Of a DNA stretch of 30,044 bases, positions 1-9,644 are shown piece after piece. Numbering within the stretch: the stretch's first letter is position 1; each line of letters begins with the position of its first letter. The translations under genes and the position numbers were made by a program. The DNA is taken from assembly GCA_003427395.1 (NCBI GenBank), contig BFEA01000062.1, forward strand, positions 3,599,435 through 3,629,478, read 5' to 3'. Source of the DNA: Chara braunii (taxonomy: Eukaryota; Streptophyta; Charophyceae; Charales; Characeae). The notes below the pieces were generated by a model. That model did no database searches, was not told the DNA's origin, and saw only the letters and a program-made list of their open reading frames with translations.

Positions 1-1310
1 TGACCGTGATGACAGCACCCCCGCCGCCGATCGAACCCCCTCCACGACCAAACGAATCAGCAACCCTATTAGAACTGACCAAAACATTGGTTACTCTGAT
101 TCAGGAAAGCAAAAAGGAACAGCAGGAACACAACGATCATATAGAGGCGATGATGAGGTCGATGTGTCCAATAGCGGTGCGTCCGCCTCGATTCAACATG
201 GATTGGCTCCGACACCCTCTCCCGCAGGGATCCCTGGCAATCTGAACGTCTGTTACACGTGTCACCAACCAGGGCATATAGCCCGAGATTGCCCTCATCG
301 ACCCCCGCCGCAGCAACGAGTCGGAGCCGCCCCAGTAGCGGCGGCCCCGATCGCCAACGGATCCGGACGAGTAGGGGCATTGATGGAAGAAATGGAAGGA
401 GGCGGAAGCACATTAGCTACGATGGAGAAAGCTGCTAAACTAATTCCGTTGGATCAGTATGTAACGCTCGGCTACCCAGGGCTTGGGATGATTGGAACAA
501 TTAGACCCGCGCCAAAACATAGAGAAGTGGCGGAATGGCGACATTCTCCAGGAGAAATGGAGTCGAAAGGACCCACTTTCGTCACTGGGGAAATCGATGT
601 TTTGAACATCATCCGAGCCTTAGATCATCGGATTCCTCTTCCGATCGGTCATCTACTTTCGATATCGGAACAAGCCAACGAACGAATGCTGCAACACTGC
701 AAAGCAAATCGAAAATGATTTGCCCTTGCCCGAACAACAAGCACAAAAGCGAAAACCCCCATGCCAGATGAAAATGCACGAGGAACTTCAGACCTAATAC
801 GGTTGGGATTAATCGTGAAAGATGATCACTTCCTACAGATTAAACTGATCCCATGGAAATCCGCCGAATGCGATATCGAGATATGGGGAATCCCGTATAA
901 TGCCATTATCGATTCGGGAGCCGCTGTTTTGGCTATCTCATTACGGGTAGTTGAAAGAGCAGGGAGAAAGAACGATCTAATCATGCTTACGAAAAAAGAT
1001 CAGCTCGTTTCAGCGGATGAGGAGAAGATCAAAACGGTGGGATGAATGACCAATGTTGCTTTTCGATTAGGGAAGGTACATGCTTTGGAAGATGTCGTAG
1101 TCTTCGACGTAAACACTTACGACGTCCTTTTCGGCCTTCCCGCTCTTGTGGCCCTGCGGGCCAATCTGGATTTCGAGAGACGATCGATCGTCCTCCGAAA
1201 TACAGGAGGAAAACCTTATGTTATACCGATGAGATTGACCCTTCATACCACCACTAACGTAACTCCGGGAGTTTCTCCCATGATGGCGGGAACTCTCCGC
1301 GTGATTACCT
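1..1310 (+). pseudogene. Ty3/Gypsy-like gag-protease fragment
   Basis: This is the gag and protease part of an LTR retrotransposon, entering from the left window edge. A Pro-rich N-terminal gag piece (6-245) is in a different frame from the next piece (164-718), which carries a CX2CX4HX4C zinc knuckle at 251-292. The aspartic protease domain follows, with the active-site triplet DSG at 911-919 in the context NAIIDSGAAVLAIS. Its C-terminal part, including VLFGLPALVALRANLDF, lies in the frame starting at 1046. Breaks are the gag frameshift near 164-245, a stop at 716-718 and an in-frame TGA at 1043-1045. No LTR, RT, RNase H or integrase of this element is seen. Protease homology ends around 1250-1310, where LINE sequence begins. 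The family call rests on the zinc knuckle followed by a retropepsin-like domain; I cannot name the lineage. Confidence 0.75.
251..292 (+). other. CCHC zinc knuckle of gag
   Basis: The residues are CYTCHQPGHIARDC, an exact CX2CX4HX4C match. In LTR retrotransposons this binds genomic RNA. It shows that the surrounding open frame is gag. Confidence 0.85.
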
Positions 1311-1317
1311 GGGATAG

Positions 1318-2918
1318 TTCTGCACACAACGAGCAACCGTCAAAGGACACGGACTTAGTAGCAACAGATCCGAGGACCATGAGTGAGTATGCAACTAAAT
1401 ATTATAAGGACATTCTAACATCCAGACGACAGGAGGAGGGGGGCCGGGGGTCAGATACTAACCTAGCAATTGATTCTGATCACTGGGACAACATGAAAGT
1501 CAGATTGCCAGTACACGGTCGTCATGACCTAGACCGACCAATTACCCAGGAAGAAGCATGGGCCGCCCTCAAAGAGATGGCGAGTGGGAAAGCACCAGGA
1601 GATGACGGTCTCCCGGTAGAGTTTTATATTACACATTGGGAATGGACAGGCTCGGTGTTAGTAGAAATTTATAATGAAATGCTATCGGGAGGTTGCCTGC
1701 CTAAGAACGCATGTAATGGAGTAATTTCGATTATGTTTAAGAAAGTGATATGAACAAAATTCGGAATTGGAGGCCAATCTCACTATTGAATGTCTCTTAT
1801 AAAATCCTAGCCAAGGTACTCGCAAGGTGTCTCAGCAAGTACCTCCCTCTCCTAGTACAGGACGATTAAGCGGCATTTGTGAAGGGGAGATCAATCTTCG
1901 AGAATATAGTGACTGCTATAAAACCTCTGGAGGTAGTTGCAGGATAAGATCTTGATACGATGGTCCTGCTGTTAGATATGGAGAAGGTGTATGACTGAGT
2001 GAACTGGTCATACATACTTCTCTCAGGAAAATGGGATTTGGAGAGCCATTCTGCACTTGGGTAATTGGCCTATATGCTTTCTCCACTGCTTCGGTAATGG
2101 TGAATGGACATAGATCTGCCCCGTTCCAGTTATCCCGATTGCTTAGACAAGGGTGTCCCCTTGCCCCATTATTATTTGTCATTCAGTTAGAAGTCCCGCT
2201 CAGTAACATTCAAGCTCATGCTAGTATTCGTGGTTTGGAGACAGACTCAAGAGTTTGCAAGGTCAAGGCTCTAGCTGACGACTTATTTGCAATCTCGGAA
2301 AACTCGATCGGATCACTGTCAGCCTTAAGAGCATGTCTGAAACAATACGAACTTCTCTCGGAGGCAGCAATCAACTGGTCAAAGTCTTTTTACCTGTTCC
2401 CAATGAAGTATCAACCAGCGGTGGAGTGGGGGATGAAGAGGATAAAGGAAGATCAGGCAGAGCATTTTCTTGGTGTCCAAGTGAGTCTTCAACCTTGTGC
2501 TGCAGCACAAGACGAGCTGCTGCAGAATCGAGTGCTCCAAAGGGCGTCTATTTGGGGAAAAGCGCCCCACCTATCGCTCCTTGGCCGAGCGTTGGTGGTA
2601 AATGCAGCACTGTTTGCCCTTCTTTCGTACATTGGGAACATCAGACCTTTAGGCCAGAAGACAACAGCTATAATAAGGAGAAGAACCACCCGCTTTTTGT
2701 GGAAACCCTTCGCTGATGAGAAAGTTGGTTTCCTCACCAAGGTAGCATGGGATCTGATCACCACTTCGAAGCAGGAAGGCGGTTTAGGTCTCAAAGATCC
2801 CACCAAGCAGATTAATGCTGTGTTGGCAAGATGGGTGATTTGGGCTCTATGCACGCAGAAGGAGAAACATCGGATAGACTTGGGGTCCTTGGGGACAAGG
2901 ATTTTGAAGAAAGAATGA
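1318..2918 (+). pseudogene. LINE reverse transcriptase domain (broken)
   Basis: The N-terminal RT signature GKAPGDDGLPVEFY is near 1587-1628 in the frame that runs to 1753. The next stretch (about 1755-2030) reads NWRPISLLNVSYKILAK and then LDMEKVYD, the motif A aspartate region. It is interrupted by TAA at 1867-1869, TAA at 1945-1947 and TGA at 1996-1998, then by a one-base frameshift near 2024. From 2031 the frame is open to 2918 and includes QGCPLAPLLF (motif B) and ALADDLFA, with the catalytic ADD at 2274-2282. The usual F/Y before ADD is Leu here. The RT would prime reverse transcription at a nicked target; this copy cannot make a full protein. Confidence 0.85.
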
Positions 2919-4414
2919 TGAGACCCGAAGAGGTATGGACCTGCATCATGATAGATTCTTACTTGAGAAGGAGGATATCGTCCCCCTTCTGGTCAGCTGT
3001 TCTTGCGGCGTGGAGGAAGGTGAAACCAGACCACCAGCCACAACCGACGACAAAAGAAGAGGTTCTATCCCAAATCATCTTTGAGAACAACCTCATCAGG
3101 CGGTCAGACGGAAAGATGTTCAGAGCAGATGGATTAGCGGGCAGCTTTGGCCGCTCCTGGATTGAGAAGGGAGTAGCAAGACTGAGAGATCTTTGGGACT
3201 ATGACACAGGCCAATGGCGCTCCCGGCTCCGTGAGGGCACTGCAAACTCAACTGAAACACTGCTGGGGCATTGAAGACAAGTTGACCATTAAAGACACCA
3301 TTCCGCCATTCCGCCATCTTGGCTTAACATCTTACAACCAGCAAGCGTCGACCCGCCGGGCACTTGGTTTACCAATGGGAGCACAGAGAAACCCCTGGAG
3401 GAAGAAGGGCAATTTTGGAAGTTGGTGGAGATCCAACCGAATGGCAGAAGAACTTTTCAGCTCTGGCAGAGAGAGGCCGATTCAGCACATAAGCTGCTCC
3501 AACTTGAAGAGGAGGAACTACCTCTACCGCCGCCACTACTAACCCAAGTTCGGATACGGGAGACAGTGAATGATAACGGGGAGTGGGCGGCATTGGTGTG
3601 GAATAAAGGAGACAAGTTAGCTCAGCTCCGATCTGATCCGAAACAGTGGTCACGGAGAGGGCTGGGAGCTAAGGGGGAGGACGCAGAGCTATGGGACTAC
3701 TCTACACAGATGGAATACAGTACGCAGGCTGCACATAGAACGCCTCTGAGCACGGCCACAGCCCGCTGGGCACAAGTATGCACAGAAGATACAGAAACAA
3801 TAGACTGTTCCCTGGAAAAATGTTGGAAGCAATTGGAGAATCCTCCTTTCCCCAGGGCAGCGGTTCTGCTCTGGTTAGCATCCCTTATGGCCACTCCTTG
3901 GGCGGTCTGGTTACTCAGCAGGGGCTTAGAGGTGGAAACATCATGTAAGCGATGCCTCTGGACCTTTGAATCGACAGTCCACATATGGTGGGACTGTCCT
4001 GCATCCTTAAGAATATGGAGATGGTGGGCGGAAAAGTGGGATGAGTTCACAGAAGGGGAATTCAAATGGGACAGAACATGGGTCCTACTCGGAGGAATAC
4101 CAAATAAGTTCCAGCTTAATCAAGGGTGGGGGTATGCTGCGCAGGCAGTGAGAGCAATCGGGTTCTCGGTGATTTGGAAAGAAAGGAACAGAACACTGTT
4201 TCAGTCGAAGATCATGCCGGACCAGGAAATCAAGGCCACGTTCAAGCTGCCTCTGAGAAGGACGATCCTGGCGGACTGGAGAAGGAAGGTTCCTGCAGGC
4301 CGCGGGAGGGGCAAGGGCATTAGGTGGTTTGGAGACACCTGGGCAAAGGGGAACAAACTAGCGAAGATAGGGGGGGACTTAGGAGTTACGTTCTCAGAGT
4401 GGTTAGCTAGCTAG
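2831..4414 (+). pseudogene. LINE ORF2 C-terminal region with zf-RVT-like domain
   Basis: ORF2 continues past a frameshift near 2900 (frame 2831-3274) and another near 3270-3420 into an uninterrupted 330-codon frame at 3422-4414. In that frame residues C175, C178, H187 and C192 form a CX2CX8HX4C cluster in a Trp-rich setting, as in the zinc-binding RT-associated domain of plant LINEs. A basic tail rich in Arg/Lys and Trp follows and ends with a natural-looking stop at 4412-4414. The protein probably binds template RNA or DNA, which is inference from the family. Confidence 0.7.
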
Positions 4415-4912
4415 ACGTACCAGGCACACTCGGTCAGATTCCGCAGTAGGAGGCAGCCGGGTATGGGGGTAAGATAGTGGCATTTCTGTTATGGAGCCGA
4501 ATTAGGCTCCGCCCTGCCGCATAGACAGGGAGAGAGCTGGAGTGAGACAGGTCATTTAGGAATAGAAGCTTAGTAGGACTCAGATAGATTCCACCTGTTG
4601 TTTGTTTTGCACTGTAAGTGAATCATGATGCTCAGTAGTTTAGTTCCCTTTTTTGTTGTCTTACAACGTATTTTGTTTAGATAGATTCCCTCTCTCTTTT
4701 CTGTTTTGCAACTTAGTTTCTGAGTCGAACTGCAGGGGAAAGCCTTTGAGAGTCGTAGGGGATGCTCCACTTCTGTGGACATCAGCCCTCATGTCGTGGG
4801 ATATCCAACCCATCCAAAGCTGGGCAAGGTCCCGGTACTGTGACTGTGTCCGCCGGGTTGTTTGTGAGGAATTCCCGGCCTCATGGTTTGTAATGGAATT
4901 TCTTGCTTTTTC

Positions 4913-4944
<32 letters not shown>
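4415..4944 (+). other. LINE 3' UTR and poly(A) tail
   Basis: About 500 nt without coding signal lead from the ORF2 stop into an uninterrupted run of 31 A residues at 4914-4944. A terminal A-run directly after the LINE fits target-primed reverse transcription. The sequence then changes abruptly to a run of nine C residues (4952-4960). Confidence 0.65.
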
Positions 4945-4946
<2 letters not shown>

Positions 4947-4961
4947 CAAACCCCCCCCCGA

Positions 4962-5219
4962 CGAATCGAGCTGAAATATTGAAGGCTGGTACGAGAGATA
5001 TAAGGCCTCGCTCCACTACGCAGTACGCACCACCTGCACAAAAGTCAAAAGACATGGCTGTGTATCATTCCATGTGCTGGCGGAAGATTCATTCTCATTT
5101 TGAGCATTCGGAGAGTAGTGGAGCACCATAAGAAAGAGCACGACGCAACATCGTTATTCAAAAACACTGCGATATGAAATGAGCACCATGATGGGCGGTA
5201 GCAAACACACAATTAAGCC

Positions 5220-5289
<70 letters not shown>

Positions 5290-5391
5290 TCGAACTGAAA
5301 TTTTGAAGAGTATTACAGAAGACATATTTTCAATGGGCGAATAATACAACTGCAAACACACAAAGAGAGCGAGAGCGAGCGAGCGAGCGAG
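4962..5391. repeat. Short dispersed repeat, (GA)n tract and gap edge
   Basis: A motif starting GAATCGAGCTGAAAT at 4962 recurs in slightly changed form at 5287, each time directly after a low-complexity tract (a C-run and a GA-run). The segment 5005-5095 resembles 9028-9130. A (GA)n tract fills 5224-5286, and a (GAGC)n-like run at 5367-5391 leads into the gap. I see no gene here. Confidence 0.6.
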
Positions 5392-6236
5392 NNNNNNNNN
5401 NNNNNNNNNNNNNNNNNNNNNNNNNNNNNNNNNNNNNNNNNNNNNNNNNNNNNNNNNNNNNNNNNNNNNNNNNNNNNNNNNNNNNNNNNNNNNNNNNNNN
5501 NNNNNNNNNNNNNNNNNNNNNNNNNNNNNNNNNNNNNNNNNNNNNNNNNNNNNNNNNNNNNNNNNNNNNNNNNNNNNNNNNNNNNNNNNNNNNNNNNNNN
5601 NNNNNNNNNNNNNNNNNNNNNNNNNNNNNNNNNNNNNNNNNNNNNNNNNNNNNNNNNNNNNNNNNNNNNNNNNNNNNNNNNNNNNNNNNNNNNNNNNNNN
5701 NNNNNNNNNNNNNNNNNNNNNNNNNNNNNNNNNNNNNNNNNNNNNNNNNNNNNNNNNNNNNNNNNNNNNNNNNNNNNNNNNNNNNNNNNNNNNNNNNNNN
5801 NNNNNNNNNNNNNNNNNNNNNNNNNNNNNNNNNNNNNNNNNNNNNNNNNNNNNNNNNNNNNNNNNNNNNNNNNNNNNNNNNNNNNNNNNNNNNNNNNNNN
5901 NNNNNNNNNNNNNNNNNNNNNNNNNNNNNNNNNNNNNNNNNNNNNNNNNNNNNNNNNNNNNNNNNNNNNNNNNNNNNNNNNNNNNNNNNNNNNNNNNNNN
6001 NNNNNNNNNNNNNNNNNNNNNNNNNNNNNNNNNNNNNNNNNNNNNNNNNNNNNNNNNNNNNNNNNNNNNNNNNNNNNNNNNNNNNNNNNNNNNNNNNNNN
6101 NNNNNNNNNNNNNNNNNNNNNNNNNNNNNNNNNNNNNNNNNNNNNNNNNNNNNNNNNNNNNNNNNNNNNNNNNNNNNNNNNNNNNNNNNNNNNNNNNNNN
6201 NNNNNNNNNNNNNNNNNNNNNNNNNNNNNNNNNNNN
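5392..6236. other. Assembly gap (845 N)
   Basis: This is a run of N. GAGCGAGC repeats precede it and (GA)n follows it to 6280, so the gap lies inside or next to a microsatellite. Its true size may differ. Any open frame drawn across it is not real. Confidence 0.98.
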
Positions 6237-6283
<47 letters not shown>

Positions 6284-6448
6284 CTTATATTTCTATCTGA
6301 CTCCCTCCGCGTGAGTGTCCGTCCGACATGCCGGCGCCCTCCTTCAAGCTCGATGATGACAAGTCCACGCGTCTGACAAGCCGCCCATCCCTTTGTGACG
6401 ACTGATAAAAAAAACACAGAGCTCCGTTGCGGCCAAAGTGCACACAAA
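6237..6448. repeat. (GA)n tract and 3' flank of the minus-strand gene
   Basis: (GA)n runs to 6280. The remaining about 170 nt lies downstream of the minus-strand gene that stops at 6449 and could be its 3' UTR. I saw no clear polyadenylation signal. Confidence 0.6.
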
Positions 6449-8254
6449 TCAAGCGGACAAACCGCCAGCAACGACGAGTCCAATCCGGGCGATCAGTACG
6501 CTCGAGAGGAGCACGATCGAACGGCAGATGCTCCCACTGAAACTCAGAGAGAATCCGCCGGATGTGTCGGTCTTGGCCATCGCTGCACTGAAGGCAGCGT
6601 CACTGTCACCTCCTCCATCCGGAGCTCGCGATTCAGGAGATGATCGAGAGGCAGCGGAAATGAAGGGATATACAGAGGGACTGGACGGGGGAGGGGGAGC
6701 GGGGGCAGGAGCGCTGATACTCGGTGCTGTCGAATTGCGAAAGAGCGTGACATTTCGTCCACTTCTTGTGACATTTAACCTGGGGGGAGTCGGCCCCGGA
6801 GACGACGGCGGGGCCGCAGTCGAAACAGACGGCAGGGATCCCGACACGTGGAGTGCAGGGGGTATAATTGCGGAAACACTCGGCGGCGGCACAGGCATAC
6901 TCCGCCGCTGATGCGCTAGAGTGTCCGTCGCAAGGTTATTTGGTTCGGATTCGGGCACCGGACTTCCAACTTGCGGGGGGCGAGCAGATAGCTCATCACG
7001 CGGCTTTGGCATTGCGACGACGACCCGTTGATGATTCCCAGCCTGAGGGGGGGAGGTGGTGCCACGCACAATCTCGCTGACGTGGCCGTCCAATTCCCCC
7101 TGGGGAGCTTTCTCTGTCACAAGCCCTCCAGTCGGGGCATCCCCATCTTTCCCTGTTTGCTGAGCCGTGCTCAGCGTGGGCGCGCGTTGAGGCACGATGT
7201 CGTCGCCCGGTGGTGGTCCCGGCAATGCCCCCTTACCTCCTACCGTCGACCTGGAGGGGTTTGACGGGGTAGTTGTTGTGACTGGTTCGGCGCTTGGACG
7301 TCCATTTTCGGCCATCATGGTGGAAAAATCGTCATCGCGAGCGAAGCTGGAACCTCCAGAAAGAGCGGGCGACGCCATAGCCACTGCAGGGGTGCGACTC
7401 CGCTTACTTCCTGTCGTCGCTTCACCGGCATCGCCATAGCCGCCGTTGGCGGCACCCATTGCTTCGTCGACATCGTTGCCCGACGGATGCAGAGTTCCTG
7501 TTCCTCGAGCGACTGTTGAGCCCACACTCGTGCCCTCCTCGGTATCTCCGGCTGCCTGATCGCCGCCCATAAAGGGCTCATTAACACCCCAATCAGTAGA
7601 ACTAGATCCACCTCTGCTGGCTGCCTGTGCAGAACGCCTATCGGAACTTCTTTCCGCCGTTGTCGTGGAGGAGGTTAGCAGTCCCAAAGCAGAACGAGCA
7701 CGCACGGCCGAGTGCGAGCCCGTGCAAGCTCCTGCTCGGCGCGCAGCGCCAGTTGCCGTCAGACTCTTTGCCGTTGCTGCTAAGTTAATAATCCTGGTGT
7801 CCTTGCTCGCCGCTACGCCCGCACCCGAGTTTCGAGTGAAAGGTCCTGCGGCTGTGGCTGTGCCACGTTCACCTCCTTCTTCCCAGTGGGACTCAGAGGC
7901 AGCAGAGCGGGTGGTGGTCCCAGGCGCCGAACCTCCTTCCGAATCTCCACGTGCCTCGGTTGCTTCGAGATTCGCCCCTTCGCCATCGCCAGCAGCCCCT
8001 GCGGAAGAGGATGCAGTGTGGGGATTCGAACGACCGCCGCTGGCAACGGAGCCAGTTGTGCTGGTCTCCAATGGGGAACCCCATACTCCAGCTTCGATCG
8101 TCCCAGCGTCAACGAGCACACGAGCAGAGGCGACGAATTCTTCCGCCGACGTCAGCATGCAGCAGGCTGCCATAGCCACCACGGCGAGATGAATCAAGTG
8201 GCAGCTTGTAGATGCGACCGGCGACGACGTTCTTCGGGTGATAGAAGCCATCAT
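6449..8254 (-). CDS. Secreted, Ser/Thr/Pro/Gly-rich, GPI-anchor-like cell-surface protein (AGP-like)
   Basis: This uninterrupted 601-codon frame is the only convincing host gene. I start it at the Met at 8254 because a textbook signal peptide follows: a basic n-region with RR, a hydrophobic core HLAVVAMAACCML and a cleavage-like TSA-EE near residue 36. The open frame extends upstream to 8365 with no membrane signal. The mature chain is low complexity (Ala, Ser, Thr, Gly, Pro), with an APAPAPPPPSSP module near residue 514 typical of hydroxyproline-rich glycoproteins. Three N-glycosylation sequons lie near residues 494, 501 and 507. The last about 27 residues are hydrophobic (SIVLLSSVLIARIGLVVAGG) after a small-residue stretch (DTSGG), as in a GPI attachment signal. 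I recognise no folded domain. The likely place is plasma membrane or cell wall. The main doubt is that GC-rich DNA can hold long chance frames, but a signal peptide and a GPI-like tail in one frame argue against that. Confidence 0.6.
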   Translation of the reverse strand: MMASITRRTSSPVASTSCHLIHLAVVAMAACCMLTSAEEFVASARVLVDAGTIEAGVWGSPLETSTTGSVASGGRSNPHTASSSAGAAGDGEGANLEATEARGDSEGGSAPGTTTRSAASESHWEEGGERGTATAAGPFTRNSGAGVAASKDTRIINLAATAKSLTATGAARRAGACTGSHSAVRARSALGLLTSSTTTAERSSDRRSAQAASRGGSSSTDWGVNEPFMGGDQAAGDTEEGTSVGSTVARGTGTLHPSGNDVDEAMGAANGGYGDAGEATTGSKRSRTPAVAMASPALSGGSSFARDDDFSTMMAENGRPSAEPVTTTTPSNPSRSTVGGKGALPGPPPGDDIVPQRAPTLSTAQQTGKDGDAPTGGLVTEKAPQGELDGHVSEIVRGTTSPPQAGNHQRVVVAMPKPRDELSARPPQVGSPVPESEPNNLATDTLAHQRRSMPVPPPSVSAIIPPALHVSGSLPSVSTAAPPSSPGPTPPRLNVTRSGRNVTLFRNSTAPSISAPAPAPPPPSSPSVYPFISAASRSSPESRAPDGGGDSDAAFSAAMAKTDTSGGFSLSFSGSICRSIVLLSSVLIARIGLVVAGGLSA

Positions 8255-8394
8255 CAGTCCCTCTTCCGCTCTCGAGCTGTGCGCGCAGTATCCGCTGTCC
8301 CGTTGCTGGCCGCTTCCTTCGCTCAGAGTGAGGTAAACTTCTGTACGTTGAGCACATGCACCCATGCAGCCAAGTAAGTGAGTAGTTAATCGAT

Positions 8395-8762
8395 TACCTC
8401 GAAGAGTCTAAGGACTGGTCTAGCAGGCAGGGTTGAAGTGCAAACGGCATGAACGCATCGGCGAATGGTGGTGGCAGCTCGAACTACGTAGCCGGCATAT
8501 GGGTCGCTGGAGACACATTCAACGTCAAGGCTCGTAATGGAGCGGGTCACTTCCGGCACCAGCCCGACAGTCAAACTACCGCACCAACCTGCAAACAAGG
8601 GAAAGTTATAATTTGTGCACGACACAGTCGACTTCTCCAGCCGGTCAGTTGGCGACGCCGCTAATCTGATAATAAGGCCAACATAACAATGCATACTCTA
8701 GCTAATGATCGCTAGAGCACGTCCAAGTGCCTCTGGGCAACAATCACTGATGAGCGAGCAGC
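8395..8762. other. Intergenic or 5' leader, no recognised gene
   Basis: A 102-codon minus-strand frame (8386-8694) is open here, but it shows no recognisable domain and could be chance or leader sequence of the gene at 6449-8254. Confidence 0.4.
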
Positions 8763-8768
8763 TTTATA
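8763..8768 (-). promoter_or_regulatory. Candidate TATA box for the minus-strand gene
   Basis: TATAAA on the minus strand in the context GCTATAAAGC, about 510 bp upstream of the proposed start at 8254. A start site about 30 nt downstream would give a long leader, perhaps with an intron. Position and motif only. Confidence 0.25.
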
Positions 8769-8821
8769 GCTGATCGACAAGTGGACTGGCCACTGATTGC
8801 CGCAGAGTGTTCACTGAATAC

Positions 8822-9025
8822 GTGAACTGGAACTGCAGCTGGTCCGGGACTGGGAACTGGACCTGGAATGGGAACTGAACCTGGAATGGGACCTGGACCT
8901 GGACCTGACTCAAGCACTGCTAGCGGAACCACAACACGAGCACGCACACGAGCACGCACACGCACACGAGCACGCACACGCACACGCACACGCACACACA
9001 CGTGCACATGCACATGCACATGCAC
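8822..9025. repeat. GGAACT/GGACCT-type minisatellite and CA/CG-rich simple repeat
   Basis: From 8822 to about 8911 a six-base unit close to GGAMCT repeats with variation. From about 8935 to 9025 the sequence is ACACGAGCACGC-like and then ACACGC/ACATGC. Frames through it give only Pro-Gly or His-Val/Arg-Val repeats, so I do not call a gene. Confidence 0.85.
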
Positions 9026-9027
9026 AC

Positions 9028-9130
9028 GTAGGGCCTCGCTCGACTACTCAACGCATGCACAAAAGACAAAAAATATGGTGGTGTATCACTGTATCTCTCC
9101 TACGTTGGCATGTTCTAGAGGAAGATTCAT
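9028..9130. repeat. Second copy of the dispersed repeat seen at 5005-5095
   Basis: Both copies share the order GCCTCGCTC, ACTAC, TGCACAAAAG, ATGG, GTGTATCA and GAAGATTCATTCT. Both lie beside simple repeats, one on each side of the host gene. Divergence is substantial, so the boundaries are approximate. Confidence 0.6.
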
Positions 9131-9473
9131 TCTTCCGCCATTAGAGTTGCACCTGGACGGAGAGTTGCCCCAAATACAGCTCTCTTCAGCGGGCGTTCTA
9201 TGCGTCGGCTCGACTTCAGGTCGGACAGCGACTGGCGTACGGTGGGTGGTTGGACTCTCAGGGGCGGTTTCCAGGGGCTACGTCCCACTAGCAAAGTGGA
9301 TCCAATTAAGAACCTGAATCTGGATAGGTTCTTCGTGGAGGTGCAGAAAAGCAGATCACTCAAGGTTTTCTGCATCTGTCCTCAAACAAACGTCCAGATT
9401 AAGGCATTCAATCGAATCCTCTTTGCTAGTGGGACCTGGCCGCAGGACAAAGAAAAGCAAAATGTGACAGTCA
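9131..9473. other. Flank left of the large element, no gene
   Basis: I see no supported gene. A perfect 8-bp inverted repeat (AAGAACCT/AGGTTCTT) lies at about 9308-9333. The sequence stops where the B2 repeat starts. Confidence 0.4.
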
Positions 9474-9612
9474 TGTGCAGGACAAATCCAGATAAAATAG
9501 GAAAAGGTCAAGCCGCCGATGATGCCACATCACTGGGATGAGAGTCATGTAGAAGGGGGTGTGTGGGCCTTGGGATGAGAGTCATGTAGAAGGGGCCGCA
9601 GGCCCACACACC
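9474..9612. repeat. Split direct repeat B2 (outer left end)
   Basis: It begins TGTGCAGGACAAATCC and matches B1 at 10115-10216 base for base. It carries an extra 37-bp tandem copy of the TGGGATGAGAGTCATGTAG segment (9534-9570 and 9571-9607). Its outer edge is the predicted terminus of the element on the pol-3' side. Confidence 0.8.
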
Positions 9613-9644
9613 GCGGGAATCTTGACGGTGGGCGGGACCGCTTC

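Larger units (their letters stand above)
1318..4944 (+). mobile_element. 5'-truncated LINE (L1-like non-LTR retrotransposon)
   Basis: The segment holds most of a LINE ORF2 reverse transcriptase, a zf-RVT-like C-terminal domain, about 500 nt of 3' UTR and a terminal A-run at 4914-4944. The left boundary is placed where Gypsy protease homology stops and LINE RT N-terminal homology starts (about 1310-1340); no ORF1 or endonuclease domain is present. The copy is dead: at least three in-frame stops and several frameshifts interrupt ORF2. I could not recognise a target-site duplication, so the exact 5' end is uncertain. It sits in the same orientation as the Gypsy fragment it abuts. Confidence 0.8.

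Noticed and set aside
4653-5131. Open frames across the poly(A) at 4914-4944
   Set aside because: They encode poly-Lys or poly-Phe through the LINE tail.
5158-6483. A 441-codon minus-strand open frame
   Set aside because: It is mostly N plus (GA)n repeats; the open frame is an artefact of the gap.
7665-8192. Plus-strand open frames opposite the AGP-like gene
   Set aside because: GC-rich antisense shadows without signal peptide or domain; the minus-strand frame is far longer and has matching ends.
8744-9025. A Pro-Gly / His-Val repeat protein
   Set aside because: Direct translation of a minisatellite and a CA/CG simple repeat.
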